10,036 bases of DNA from Marmoricola sp. Its GTDB lineage: Bacteria > Actinomycetota > Actinomycetes > Propionibacteriales > Nocardioidaceae. The position numbers were made by a program, and so were the translations under genes. The stretch covers positions 1 to 10,036 of the forward strand of contig JASLCW010000268.1 of NCBI GenBank assembly GCA_030151765.1, written 5' to 3'. Below the pieces are notes generated by a model, which worked only from the letters and a program-made list of their open reading frames with translations, ran no database searches and was not told where the DNA came from. Position 1 is the stretch's first letter. Every line of letters starts with the position of its first letter. Below are positions 1 to 6,797 of the stretch, one piece after another.

Positions 1-565
1 CCTTGACGAACTTCGAGGCGCCGTCCATCGCGCCGTAGAAGTCCGCCTCGGCATGGACCTCGTGACGACGGCGGCGGGCCTCGTCCTCGTCGATCAGTCC
101 GGAGTTCAGGTCGGCGTCGATCGCCATCTGCTTGCCGGGCATGGCATCGAGGGTGAAGCGGGCACCCACCTCGGCGACGCGACCGGCACCGTTGGTGATC
201 ACCACGAACTGGATCACCAGCAGGATGGCGAAGACGATCAGGCCGACGATCAGGGATCCGCCGACGACGAAGTGGCCGAAGGTGCCGATCACCTTGCCGG
301 CGAAGCCGTCGAGCAGGACCAGCCGGGTGGCGCTGACGTTGAGGGCGAGACGGAAGAGCGTCATCACCAGCAGCAGGGCGGGGAAGGATGCGAAGTCGAG
401 CGGTCGGCGTACGAACATCGCGACCATGAGGACCAGCAGCGCACCGGTGATGTTGCAGGCGATCAGCAGATCGAGGAGGACGGAGGGGAGCGGGACGACC
501 AGCATCACGACGATCAGCACGATGCCGACCGGCACACCCAGCTGGGTCAGCCGCTTCAACCCCAT
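1..565 (-). CDS. flhA: Flagellar export apparatus protein FlhA, N-terminal part (cut by window edge)
   Basis: FlhA is the largest membrane component of the flagellar type III export gate. Its cytoplasmic domain forms the ring that receives substrates, and its membrane part couples export to the proton motive force. Only the first 188 residues are in the window. Hydrophobic segments lie at about 11-28, 30-51, 63-80 and 100-125. The FHIPEP family signature is at residues 136-156 (RFTLDAMPGKQ, then DADLNSG), followed by GLIDEDEAR and the conserved EADFYGAMDGASKFV stretch. The ATG at 565-563 is chosen because GGAGGG lies 5 nt upstream. One oddity is ITNG at 123-126, where the family usually has ITKG. 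The gene lies 385 nt downstream of flhB, after a gap containing a candidate sigma-28 promoter, so it may be transcribed separately from the upstream operon. Confidence 0.97.
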   Translation of the reverse strand, partial: MGLKRLTQLGVPVGIVLIVVMLVVPLPSVLLDLLIACNITGALLVLMVAMFVRRPLDFASFPALLLVMTLFRLALNVSATRLVLLDGFAGKVIGTFGHFVVGGSLIVGLIVFAILLVIQFVVITNGAGRVAEVGARFTLDAMPGKQMAIDADLNSGLIDEDEARRRRHEVHAEADFYGAMDGASKFVK

Positions 566-570
566 CGATC

Positions 571-576
571 CCTCCA
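571..576 (-). promoter_or_regulatory. Ribosome binding site of flhA
   Basis: GGAGGG on the minus strand, 5 nt before the flhA ATG, is the strongest Shine-Dalgarno sequence seen in the flagellar block. It fixes the start codon at 565. It also fits flhA being initiated independently rather than by coupling to flhB. Confidence 0.75.
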
Positions 577-643
577 GGACGTGCGCATTCCACCGGCGCA
601 CCTTCCCTGGCGCAGGCTCGACTCCGTCCTGGTGTCGCCGGTC

Positions 644-670
644 CTATCGGCGGGGGCTGAGCGGGGTTGA
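644..670 (-). promoter_or_regulatory. Candidate sigma-28 (FliA/WhiG-type) promoter for flhA
   Basis: On the minus strand TCAA (670-667) is followed by exactly 15 nt and then GCCGATAG (651-644). The known FliA/WhiG consensus is TAAA-N15-GCCGATAA, so the match is 3 of 4 at -35 and 7 of 8 at -10, with perfect spacing. Transcription would begin near 637, giving flhA a leader of about 70 nt. The site is between flhB and flhA, where a separate promoter would make sense. The promoter call is an inference from consensus matching alone. Confidence 0.5.
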
Positions 671-750
671 GGAATTCGGGGAGTTCGCTAGGTTGGTGTT
701 TCTTCGTCGTGGGCGCGGTGGGCTCCCGGGTCACGGCTGGCTTCTGGCGC

Positions 751-818
751 TCGATCACACGTTTTGGGTACCGATCACACATTGTTCTGTGTGATCGGTG
801 GGTGAAATGTGTGATCGA
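751..818. repeat. Nested double palindrome of four CGATCACAC boxes, possible operator
   Basis: The 9-bp box CGATCACAC occurs at 752-760 and 772-780, and its reverse complement GTGTGATCG at 789-797 and 809-817. Both pairs are spaced 20 bp apart and all four boxes are symmetric about 784.5. The inner pair extends to perfect 12-bp arms (770-781 and 788-799) around a 6-nt loop. The outer pair extends to 10-bp arms (751-760 and 809-818). The 11-nt spacers between boxes are not conserved, so the boxes rather than a long duplicated segment are what is kept. This layout suggests binding of a dimer pair on one DNA face. There is no T-run on either side, so it does not look like an intrinsic terminator. 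The function is unknown. Confidence 0.85.
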
Positions 819-950
819 CACCTTCCCCGGCGCTGCCGCTTTCGGCGACCACCCACGAACCGTGACCCGCCAAACGGCGCGTGGCCAGGAGCAGCCTCGT
901 GCCCCCGAAGAGCAGCCATCCGCGCCCCCGACGGAAAAGCAACCAGCGGA

Positions 951-2093
951 TCAGCCCTTCCCCGCGGGCAATGCCCGCCGCCGCCCGGCGGGCAGGGTCG
1001 GCGGCAACTCGTCCTCGGTGCGCGGGCTCCGGTGCTGGCCTCCGTGCTGCCCGAGCGTGCGTCGCCGGATCACGAAGGCGAGCACCTGGGCGACGGCGGC
1101 GAAGAGCTCGGCGGGGATCTCCTGGCCGACCTTGGTCGACGTGTAGAGCGCGCGGGCGAGCGGGACATCGCGCACCAGGGGCACCTCGGCCTCGGTCGCG
1201 ACCTCGCGGATCTTGGCGGCGATGGCGCCGGCGCCGCGAGCGACCACCCGGGGGGCACCCTTCTCCGCGTCGTACGTGAGCGCGACGGCGACGTGCGTCG
1301 GATTCACCAGTACGACGTCCGCCTCGCGCACATCGCGGATCATCCGGTTGCGTGCCGCGGCGAGCTGACGCGAACGGATCGCGCTCTTCACGTGCGGATC
1401 GCCCTCGGCCTGCTTGTGCTCCTGCTTGACCTCGTCCTTGGTCATCCGGGTCTGCTTGCCGATGCGTCGCCGCGCCATCGCGTAGTCGGCAGCCGCCATG
1501 ACCAGTCCGGCGAGCGCCACCGAGCGCAACAGCGCGAGCGCGCGACCCGAGATCTCATGGAGGAGCGTCGGGATCGGGATCAGCCCGCCGGTCAGCGGCA
1601 ACATCGCCTTGATCGCACCCCAGACGAAGAGCCCGACGAGCGCGCTCTTCAGCAGCATCTTCGCGCCCTCCCAGAGCGCTTGGGGTCCGAAGATCCGCTT
1701 CGCGCCGTTGAGCGGGTTCAACTTCGAGAGCTTCGGCTTCACCGCCTTGGTGGCGAGATAGAAGCCGCCCTGCGCGAGCGCGCCGGAGACGCCGACGACG
1801 AGGACGCCGCTGCCGAGCGCGAGCAGGACGAAGAAGACGTGCCGCATCGCCTCGCCCAGCATGGTCAGGTCCGTCGCCGCGGTCGCATTCGAGGTGCTCC
1901 GAAAGGCCGTCTCGAGCAGCTCGCCCAGCCGGCCCAGTTCGTGGCCGATCAGCATCGGCACGGTCAGTACGGCGAGCAGCATCGCCGACCAGGCACCCAG
2001 CTCCTGGGTGCGCGCGACCTGCCCCTCCTTGCGAAGTTCCTTGCGCCGCTTGGGTGTCGGCTTCTCGGTCTTCTCCCCGCTGCTGCTCGCCAT
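951..2093 (-). CDS. flhB: Flagellar export apparatus and substrate-specificity switch protein FlhB
   Basis: FlhB is a membrane protein of the flagellar export gate. It switches the substrate from rod/hook proteins to filament proteins after self-cleavage. The predicted product has 380 residues, close to the family norm. It opens with the typical GEKTEKPTPKRRKELRKEGQV segment (6-26). About four hydrophobic segments follow (34-50, 86-110, 148-176, 184-203), then the cytoplasmic domain. The cleavage motif NPTH is at 264-267, inside VLVNPTHVAVAL, so auto-processing between N264 and P265 is expected. The ATG (2093-2091) overlaps the fliR stop by one base (TGATG), indicating coupling. After about residue 345 the protein ends in a charged, Arg/Pro-rich tail of some 35 residues that does not resemble the conserved core. 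The tail might be an ordinary variable end or drift into former intergenic sequence. Confidence 0.97.
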   Translation of the reverse strand: MASSSGEKTEKPTPKRRKELRKEGQVARTQELGAWSAMLLAVLTVPMLIGHELGRLGELLETAFRSTSNATAATDLTMLGEAMRHVFFVLLALGSGVLVVGVSGALAQGGFYLATKAVKPKLSKLNPLNGAKRIFGPQALWEGAKMLLKSALVGLFVWGAIKAMLPLTGGLIPIPTLLHEISGRALALLRSVALAGLVMAAADYAMARRRIGKQTRMTKDEVKQEHKQAEGDPHVKSAIRSRQLAAARNRMIRDVREADVVLVNPTHVAVALTYDAEKGAPRVVARGAGAIAAKIREVATEAEVPLVRDVPLARALYTSTKVGQEIPAELFAAVAQVLAFVIRRRTLGQHGGQHRSPRTEDELPPTLPAGRRRALPAGKG

Positions 2094-2851
2094 CAGCCAC
2101 CCACCAGCGCGGCCATCGCCTGGTTGGCCAGGCCGACCAGATGGCTCATGACCCCGGGCAGCACCGGCAGGGTGAGACCGATGACCAGCAGGGTCAGGCC
2201 GATCTTCGCCGGGAACATGACGTTGATCGCGTTGAGCTGCGGCGCCACCTTGGTCAGCAGCGCCAGTCCGAGGTCGGCGATGAAGAGGACGGCGACCAGC
2301 GGCAGCGCGATCTGTACGGCGGTGACGAAGAACATCGTGAAAGCGGTCGTCAGCACGGACGTGTGCTGGTCGAGGGCGGGCGCCTTCCCTAGGGGCAGTA
2401 CCTCGAAGCTGCGCAGCAGGCCGCCGATGACGATCAGGTGCCCCCCGCTGACCAGCAGCAGTGTCGTGGCCAGCATCTGGTGGTTGCGACCGAAGACGGT
2501 GCTCTGGTTCATCCCCAAGGGATCGAAGCCCTGAGCCATCGAGAAGCCGCCGAAGATGTCGACGATGCTGCCTGCCGCACCGACGGCCGCGAAGAGCAGC
2601 ATCGTCACGAAGCCCATGGCGGCGCCGATGGCCACCTGGGTGAGCGCGAGGATCAGGAGTTCCGGCGTACCGGAGGGGAAGGTCGTGAGGGTCGGCGTCG
2701 CGGTGAACGCGAGCCCCAGCGCCAGGACGACCTTCGCCATCGCCGGAACACCCCTGGTGGAGAAGGGCGGTACGACGGCCAGCCACGCGACGATCCGCAA
2801 TGAGGCCAGCAGATAGCCCATGAGCGGAATGCCTTCAACGGTCAGTGTCAT
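2093..2851 (-). CDS. fliR: Flagellar export gate protein FliR
   Basis: FliR forms, with FliP and FliQ, the helical core of the flagellar export gate through which unfolded subunits enter the growing structure. The product has 252 residues, of usual length. It has about six hydrophobic segments (about 12-28, 38-56, 64-100, 125-146, 168-200, 214-236). Typical family features are the VPPFSTRGVPAMAKVVLALGLAF region near the start and the FGGFSMAQGFDPLG loop (100-113). A further one is the NAINVMFPAKIGLTLLVIG stretch near the end. The ATG lies 7 nt after the fliQ stop, and the TGA overlaps the flhB ATG by one base. Confidence 0.97.
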   Translation of the reverse strand: MTLTVEGIPLMGYLLASLRIVAWLAVVPPFSTRGVPAMAKVVLALGLAFTATPTLTTFPSGTPELLILALTQVAIGAAMGFVTMLLFAAVGAAGSIVDIFGGFSMAQGFDPLGMNQSTVFGRNHQMLATTLLLVSGGHLIVIGGLLRSFEVLPLGKAPALDQHTSVLTTAFTMFFVTAVQIALPLVAVLFIADLGLALLTKVAPQLNAINVMFPAKIGLTLLVIGLTLPVLPGVMSHLVGLANQAMAALVGG

Positions 2852-2858
2852 GGCAGGC

Positions 2859-3128
2859 CTAGTGCAGGAACGAGGGGATCTGCTCGAAGAGCTGCGTCGT
2901 GAAGGTGATCAGGGTGTGCAGCATCCAGTTGCCCGAGATCAGCAGCGCGATGCCGACGCCGATCAGCTTGGGAACGAAGGCGAGTGTGAACTCCTGGATC
3001 TGCGTCATCGACTGGAAGAGCGAGATCGTGAAGCCGATGACCAGCGAGGTCACCAGGATGGGCGCACACAGCTTCAGCGCGACCATCATGGTCTGCATCG
3101 CGATGTGGATGATCGTCGTGTCGGTCAT
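2859..3128 (-). CDS. fliQ: Flagellar export gate protein FliQ
   Basis: FliQ is a small two-helix membrane protein that packs around FliP and FliR in the export gate. The product has 89 residues, the standard length. Two hydrophobic stretches (about 14-37 and 53-75) surround a conserved connector containing SMTQIQEFTLAFVPKL, which is characteristic of FliQ and its injectisome relatives. The start ATG overlaps the fliP stop in an ATGA, so translation is very likely coupled. The stop is TAG, 7 nt before fliR. Confidence 0.97.
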   Translation of the reverse strand: MTDTTIIHIAMQTMMVALKLCAPILVTSLVIGFTISLFQSMTQIQEFTLAFVPKLIGVGIALLISGNWMLHTLITFTTQLFEQIPSFLH

Positions 3129-3997
3129 GTCGCATAACTCGAGACGAGTGCCTTGATGACGAGGGCCCAGCCGTCGACCATCACGAAGAGCAGCAGTTTG
3201 AAGGGCAGGGAGACCATCACCGGCGGCATCATCATCATGCCCAGTGCCATCAGCGCCCCGCTCACCACCAGGTCGATGACCAGGAACGGGATGAAGACGA
3301 TGAAGCCGATGATGAAGGCCTGTTTGAGCTCGCTGAGGATGAAGGCGGGCACCAGCGTCGTCATCGGTACGTCGGTCTCGTCCGCGGGCAGGTCCCGGTG
3401 CGCGACATTGGTGAGCAGCTGGAGCTCGTCGTCACCGGTCTGCTTGATCATGAACTTGTGCAGCGGCTCGATGCCGTCCTTCCATGCCTGCGCACTGGTC
3501 TTGGTGCCGTGCAGATAGGGCTGGATGCCGTCGTGGTTGATGGTCGACAGCACCGGCGTCATGATGAACAGGCTGAGGAAGAGCGCCAGCCCGGCGAGCA
3601 CCTGATTGGGCGGGGTCTGTTGCAGCCCGAGTGCATTGCGGGTCAGGCCGAGGACCACCAGGATCTTCGTGAAGCTGGTGCAGGTCAGCAGGATCGCCGG
3701 TGCCAGCGAGAGCAGCGTCAGCGCGATGATCACCGTCACCGAGGTGCTCGGCTTGTTCGCCAGGCCGCCGATGTCGACGCTGACGCTGCCGCCGGGTGAG
3801 ACGGGCGCGGTCGGCTGCCGGAGGGTCGTGTTCGGACCCCGAGGCCCCTGGGGGCCGGTGTCGGGACCGGCCGACGGGGTGGGGTCCGTCGGTGCGTGGG
3901 GGATCGCCGGAGTCGCGGAGGCAGCCCCGGTGCCGAGGCAGAGCACGGCGATGGCGGCAGCGAAGGCGAGGGCGAGCGCTCGGGCGATCCGGCTCAC
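3125..3997 (-). CDS. fliP: Flagellar export gate protein FliP, with Pro/Gly-rich N-terminal extension
   Basis: FliP assembles as a pentamer that forms most of the export gate pore. The product has 290 residues. A signal peptide spans about 1-28 (hydrophobic stretch, then AASA before TPA), which is normal because FliP is one of the few cleaved flagellar gate proteins. An unusual segment rich in Pro, Gly and Thr follows at about 30-70, including GPQGPRGPN. The conserved core starts near 85 and carries CTSFTKILVVLGLTRNALG (106-124) and QQTPPNQVLAGLALF (126-140). The periplasmic loop is at about 152-215. C-terminal helices at about 225-258 and 264-285 include MMMMPPVMVSLPFK. The start is a GTG at 3997 that overlaps the fliO stop (GTGA). 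The ATGA at the other end couples it to fliQ. Confidence 0.96.
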   Translation of the reverse strand: MSRIARALALAFAAAIAVLCLGTGAASATPAIPHAPTDPTPSAGPDTGPQGPRGPNTTLRQPTAPVSPGGSVSVDIGGLANKPSTSVTVIIALTLLSLAPAILLTCTSFTKILVVLGLTRNALGLQQTPPNQVLAGLALFLSLFIMTPVLSTINHDGIQPYLHGTKTSAQAWKDGIEPLHKFMIKQTGDDELQLLTNVAHRDLPADETDVPMTTLVPAFILSELKQAFIIGFIVFIPFLVIDLVVSGALMALGMMMMPPVMVSLPFKLLLFVMVDGWALVIKALVSSYAT

Positions 3998-4476
3998 GAG
4001 GCTCGCCGCCCGAGGGCGGCGACCGCCTGGCGCCAGGTGTCCGCGGAGAGGATCGAACCGGACAGTGCGGTCCCGCCCTCGGGTGCGCGGCGACGGGTGC
4101 CGCGATGGCTCCCGCCCGCGCTGCGCGCGACTGGGACAGAGGTGTCTAGTGGGATCTCCAGCGGGATGCCGGCGTCGTCGAGTCCGCCGAACTCATCCGC
4201 GCCGGGAAGGGCGAAGAGGTCGGCGTCATCGAGTACCTCGGGGTCGAGCTCGGTGATCAGGCTGACGTTCTGCTCCGTCGTACCCAGGACGAGCACGCGG
4301 TCGCCGATGCTGACGACGGCGACTCCCGACGTACGGCTCAGCGGCTGGCGATGCACGACCTGGACCAGCGAGCCCCGTGAGCCCCGCATCCGGCGACCGG
4401 TGAACCGGGCCAGGAGCAGCATCAGGCCGACCACCACCGCAAGGGAGGCGATCAGCCGGATGGTCAGCGCGAGCAT
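3994..4476 (-). CDS. fliO: FliO-type flagellar biosynthesis protein
   Basis: FliO is a small bitopic membrane protein that helps FliP assemble stably. The product has 160 residues with one N-terminal membrane helix (about 4-24). A basic stretch follows (RFTGRRMRGSRGS) and then a compact cytoplasmic beta-rich domain containing LVQVVHRQPLSRTSGVAVVSIGDRVLVLGTTEQ (about 37-69), the usual FliO pattern. The C-terminal half is low in recognisable conservation, acidic and then Arg-rich, as is common in this poorly conserved family. Position strongly supports the call: it lies between fliN (15-nt gap) and fliP (GTGA overlap), the classical location. The ATG at 4476 begins right before the hydrophobic helix. 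Confidence 0.92.
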   Translation of the reverse strand: MLALTIRLIASLAVVVGLMLLLARFTGRRMRGSRGSLVQVVHRQPLSRTSGVAVVSIGDRVLVLGTTEQNVSLITELDPEVLDDADLFALPGADEFGGLDDAGIPLEIPLDTSVPVARSAGGSHRGTRRRAPEGGTALSGSILSADTWRQAVAALGRRAS

Positions 4477-4491
4477 GGCGGGTCCTGTTGG

Positions 4492-5301
4492 TCAGTTGGT
4501 CGAGTCGTCGACGATCTCGGTGACTCGCAGGCCGAAGTCCTCGTCGACCACGACGACCTCGCCGCGGGCGATCAGGCGGCCGTTGACGAGGAGATCGGCA
4601 GGGCTGCCGGCGGCCCGGTCGAGTTCGAGCACGGTGCCCGGGGTGAGCGCGAGCAGGTCGCGGACGGTCATCCGGGTGCGGCCGATCTCGACGGTGACGT
4701 CCATGACGACGCCGTGCAGCATCTCGATGCCGCGACCGGCGGCCGGCGCGGCCGGCATGGCGCCCGCCGGTGCCGGCGCCGCGGCAGGTGCCGGCACCGA
4801 CGGGGTCGTGGGGGTGACCGGGGCTGCGGCGGCTGCGGGAGCCGCGGGTGCGGCCAGCAGGTCGTCCGGGACCAGGACCGCTGCGGCGATCCCGGTGCCG
4901 ATCAGCGGCACCGCGGTGAAGCTGCCGGCGAACTCGTCGGCGACGGCGCCGGGCTCGACGGTCCGGGCCGCGCGGGCATTGCCGCCGAGCGCGGTCGCGG
5001 CAGCGTCGAGGGCGGGCTGGGTGGCCGCGGCGAGATCGAGGCCCTGGATCGGGCTGGCCGCGAGCGCCTCCACCAGGTCGGCGGCGACCAGCAGGCCGAT
5101 CCGCCCGACGACGGCGCCGTCCAGGTCGGCGACGGCGGCACCGGCGAAGGCGGCCGCGACATGCGGGCCGCCCGGCTGGGCGCCGGCCGGGCTGAGCGGC
5201 TGCACCGACGGCAGTACGGCGGCCGCGGCGGTCGCGACGGCGACGGCCCGCGCCTGCATCTGCTCCTGCATCACGGCGGTGTCGACGGAGGTCTCGGTCA
5301 T
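4492..5301 (-). CDS. fliN: Flagellar motor switch protein FliN, long FliY-like form
   Basis: FliN forms the lower part of the rotor C-ring with FliM and takes part in direction switching and export. The product has 269 residues, about twice the short enterobacterial FliN. The C-terminal SpoA domain is clear (about 192-265: MLHGVVMDVTVEIGRTRM, then VNGRLIARGEVVVVDEDFG). An Ala/Pro-rich linker occupies about 148-189. Residues about 45-147 form a second domain that by layout matches the CheC-like part of FliY. I do not see an intact CheC phosphatase pattern (D/S-x3-E-x2-N): the nearest candidate, DAAATALGGN at 99-108, lacks the Glu and has its Asn displaced. The start ATG overlaps the fliM stop (ATGA). 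The name fliY would also be defensible. Confidence 0.95.
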   Translation of the reverse strand: MTETSVDTAVMQEQMQARAVAVATAAAAVLPSVQPLSPAGAQPGGPHVAAAFAGAAVADLDGAVVGRIGLLVAADLVEALAASPIQGLDLAAATQPALDAAATALGGNARAARTVEPGAVADEFAGSFTAVPLIGTGIAAAVLVPDDLLAAPAAPAAAAAPVTPTTPSVPAPAAAPAPAGAMPAAPAAGRGIEMLHGVVMDVTVEIGRTRMTVRDLLALTPGTVLELDRAAGSPADLLVNGRLIARGEVVVVDEDFGLRVTEIVDDSTN

Positions 5302-6266
5302 CGGGGGCTCTCCTCATCAGAGACCGGCGCGCCGACGATCAGCGCCGCGAGGCGCCGTCCCTGGGCTCCGGGGGTGGCGTGGGCGAAGGTTGCCCCGTCG
5401 ACCGTGACGTCGAGAGGAGCGGAGGCGGGGTGGCTCAGCGAGATCACGTCGCCGGGACGTAGGTCGTGCAGTTCCTCGGGCTGCAGCGAGCTGCTGCGCA
5501 GCCGGACGGCGATGTCGACCGGCACGTCCTGGAAGCGTTCCTGCAGCAACTGGGCCGCCACGACACGGTGGGCGCGCTCGCGCTCCGAGACCGGAGCCGG
5601 TGCCGCGGCCGCGACCAGGTGCGGCAGCATCCCTGCGAAGGGCAGGCAGATGGTCAGCCGGTGACTGTGCTCGTCGATCCGCAACTGCAGCGTGGCCACG
5701 ATCATCACATCGGCGGCGCTCGCCACCTGGGCGAACTGGGGGCTGTACTCGATGCCCGCGACCACGGGCTCGAGTGCGGCGATCGCGCTGAGCGAGTAGC
5801 GCATCTCGGCGAGGAGCCGCTCCACGAAGGTGCGGATCACGCTCTCTTCGATCTCGCTGAGCGGCCGGACGGGCTGCACCCCCGATCCGGTGCCGCCGAG
5901 CATGTGGTCGACGCAGGTCATCGTGACCGGCAAAGGCATCTCGAGTACGCCGAGCCCGGGCATCGGGTCGGCGGAGAACATCGTGAGATAGGTCGACGTA
6001 CCCAGGCTGTCGACGTACTCGCTGTAGCTGCGCTGCTCGACCGACTCCAGCGTCACCTGACAGACCGTGCGCAGTGAGCTCGTGAAGACGGTGGTCGCCT
6101 GGCGGGCGAAGCCGTCGAAGCCGATCTGCAGGATCCGGGAGTGCTCGCGGGAGAGCTGGATCGGTCGCCGGAAGTCATAGGGGACCGCCTCGGCGGCACG
6201 CTCGCGCCGTCGACTGCGCGCGGAGGCGCCCGGCTTGCCGGTAAGCGTGCTCGCAGGGTGGTTCAC
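5298..6266 (-). CDS. fliM: Flagellar motor switch protein FliM
   Basis: FliM is the middle layer of the C-ring. It contacts FliG and FliN and in most bacteria binds phosphorylated CheY to change rotation. The product has 322 residues. The core begins with PYDFRRPIQLSREHSRILQIGFDGFAR (29-55) and contains the GGTG segment (124-127) expected at the FliG contact. It ends with a SpoA-type domain at about 235-312 (PGDVISLSHPASAPLDVTVDG). The first 28 residues are basic and Ala-rich and contain no LSQxEIDALL-type CheY-binding motif. The start is a GTG at 6266 with only a weak upstream purine run. No better in-frame start is seen, because the next Met lies well inside the conserved core. The gene lies 69 nt after fliL and is coupled to fliN by ATGA. 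Confidence 0.96.
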   Translation of the reverse strand: MNHPASTLTGKPGASARSRRRERAAEAVPYDFRRPIQLSREHSRILQIGFDGFARQATTVFTSSLRTVCQVTLESVEQRSYSEYVDSLGTSTYLTMFSADPMPGLGVLEMPLPVTMTCVDHMLGGTGSGVQPVRPLSEIEESVIRTFVERLLAEMRYSLSAIAALEPVVAGIEYSPQFAQVASAADVMIVATLQLRIDEHSHRLTICLPFAGMLPHLVAAAAPAPVSERERAHRVVAAQLLQERFQDVPVDIAVRLRSSSLQPEELHDLRPGDVISLSHPASAPLDVTVDGATFAHATPGAQGRRLAALIVGAPVSDEESPR

Positions 6267-6335
6267 GCTGCCCGAATCGGCCCTGGGCGGGCCGACCTGA
6301 GCAGTTACGGAACAACTTCCGCGAATTCTGTACAG

Positions 6336-6797
6336 CTACTGCGTCACGAAGTCGGTGAAGTACACCCCCATCACGTCGTGGTCGTAGCTGGTCGCCAGCG
6401 TCGTGGCCAGCTGCTTCTTCAGCTTGTCGCGCTGCACCGGCTGGGTGAGCGACTCCATCTCGCGACCGCTGAACTCGGAGATCACCGCATCCAGCGCCTT
6501 CGCGGTGTCGGGTGTCGCCGCGCCCTTCACGAGCTGCAGCGCGATGCCGATCTTGAGGTAGTGACCGCCGGACAGGTTCACCTGGATCGGGTCGATCATC
6601 ACCACCGTGCCGGGCTTGGGCGGTCCGGTGGGCTTGGGCTTCAGCACGAACCAGTACGCCGCTCCCGCGACGAGCAGCAACGCGGCGACGACGACGATGA
6701 CTTTCTTCTTCTTGCCGCCCGACTCCGGGGCCGCCCCGTCGGGCGTCTGCTCGACATCGCCGCGGCGGTTCTGCTTGCTGATTGCGGTCACACTCAT
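6336..6797 (-). CDS. fliL: Flagellar basal-body-associated protein FliL
   Basis: FliL is a single-pass membrane protein that sits around the stator units and supports motor function under load. The product has 153 residues. A charged cytoplasmic tail with KKKK (29-32) precedes one membrane helix (about 33-51). A short KPKPTGPPKPG linker leads into the extracytoplasmic domain. That domain has VMIDPIQVNLSGGHYLKIGIALQL (66-89) and ends in the typical VYFTDFVTQ. The ATG overlaps the motB stop (ATGA), placing it directly behind the stator genes, as expected from its function. Confidence 0.96.
   Translation of the reverse strand: MSVTAISKQNRRGDVEQTPDGAAPESGGKKKKVIVVVAALLLVAGAAYWFVLKPKPTGPPKPGTVVMIDPIQVNLSGGHYLKIGIALQLVKGAATPDTAKALDAVISEFSGREMESLTQPVQRDKLKKQLATTLATSYDHDVMGVYFTDFVTQ

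Larger units (their letters stand above)
566..950. other. Intergenic region between flhB and flhA
   Basis: This 385-nt gap is unusual in an otherwise gap-free gene run. Seen from flhB towards flhA it holds about 130 nt without a recognisable element, then the four-box palindrome (818-751). A candidate sigma-28 promoter (670-644) and the flhA ribosome binding site follow. A 10-bp inverted repeat, CGGGTCACGG at 727-736 and its complement at 860-869, brackets the palindrome, but its centre is different. No frame in the gap has a start, ribosome binding site and protein pattern that I would call a gene. Confidence 0.6.

Noticed and set aside
770..799. 12-bp stem with 6-nt loop as an intrinsic terminator after flhB
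   Set aside because: No T-run follows on either strand, and the stem belongs to a larger four-box symmetric array, which fits protein binding better.
751..818. CRP/cAMP-type site because of TGTGA and TCACA elements
   Set aside because: The CRP arrangement is TGTGA-N6-TCACA. Here the half-sites are in the opposite order (TCACA before TGTGA) with different spacing.
775..954. Stop-free minus-strand frame just after flhB, somewhat hydrophobic at its beginning
   Set aside because: It has no start codon or ribosome binding site of its own, its end falls inside the palindrome, and the translation matches nothing I recognise.
798..2534. Very long plus-strand open frame opposite flhB and fliR, and similar long plus-strand frames opposite the other flagellar genes
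   Set aside because: These are antisense frames kept open by GC-rich third positions. Their products are Arg/Asp/His-rich low-complexity proteins without family motifs, while the minus strand encodes clearly recognisable proteins.
6308..6321. Short inverted repeat CGGAA-CAAC-TTCCG in the fliL-fliM gap
   Set aside because: Arms of 5 bp with no T-run are too weak to call a terminator or operator, and chance occurrence is likely.
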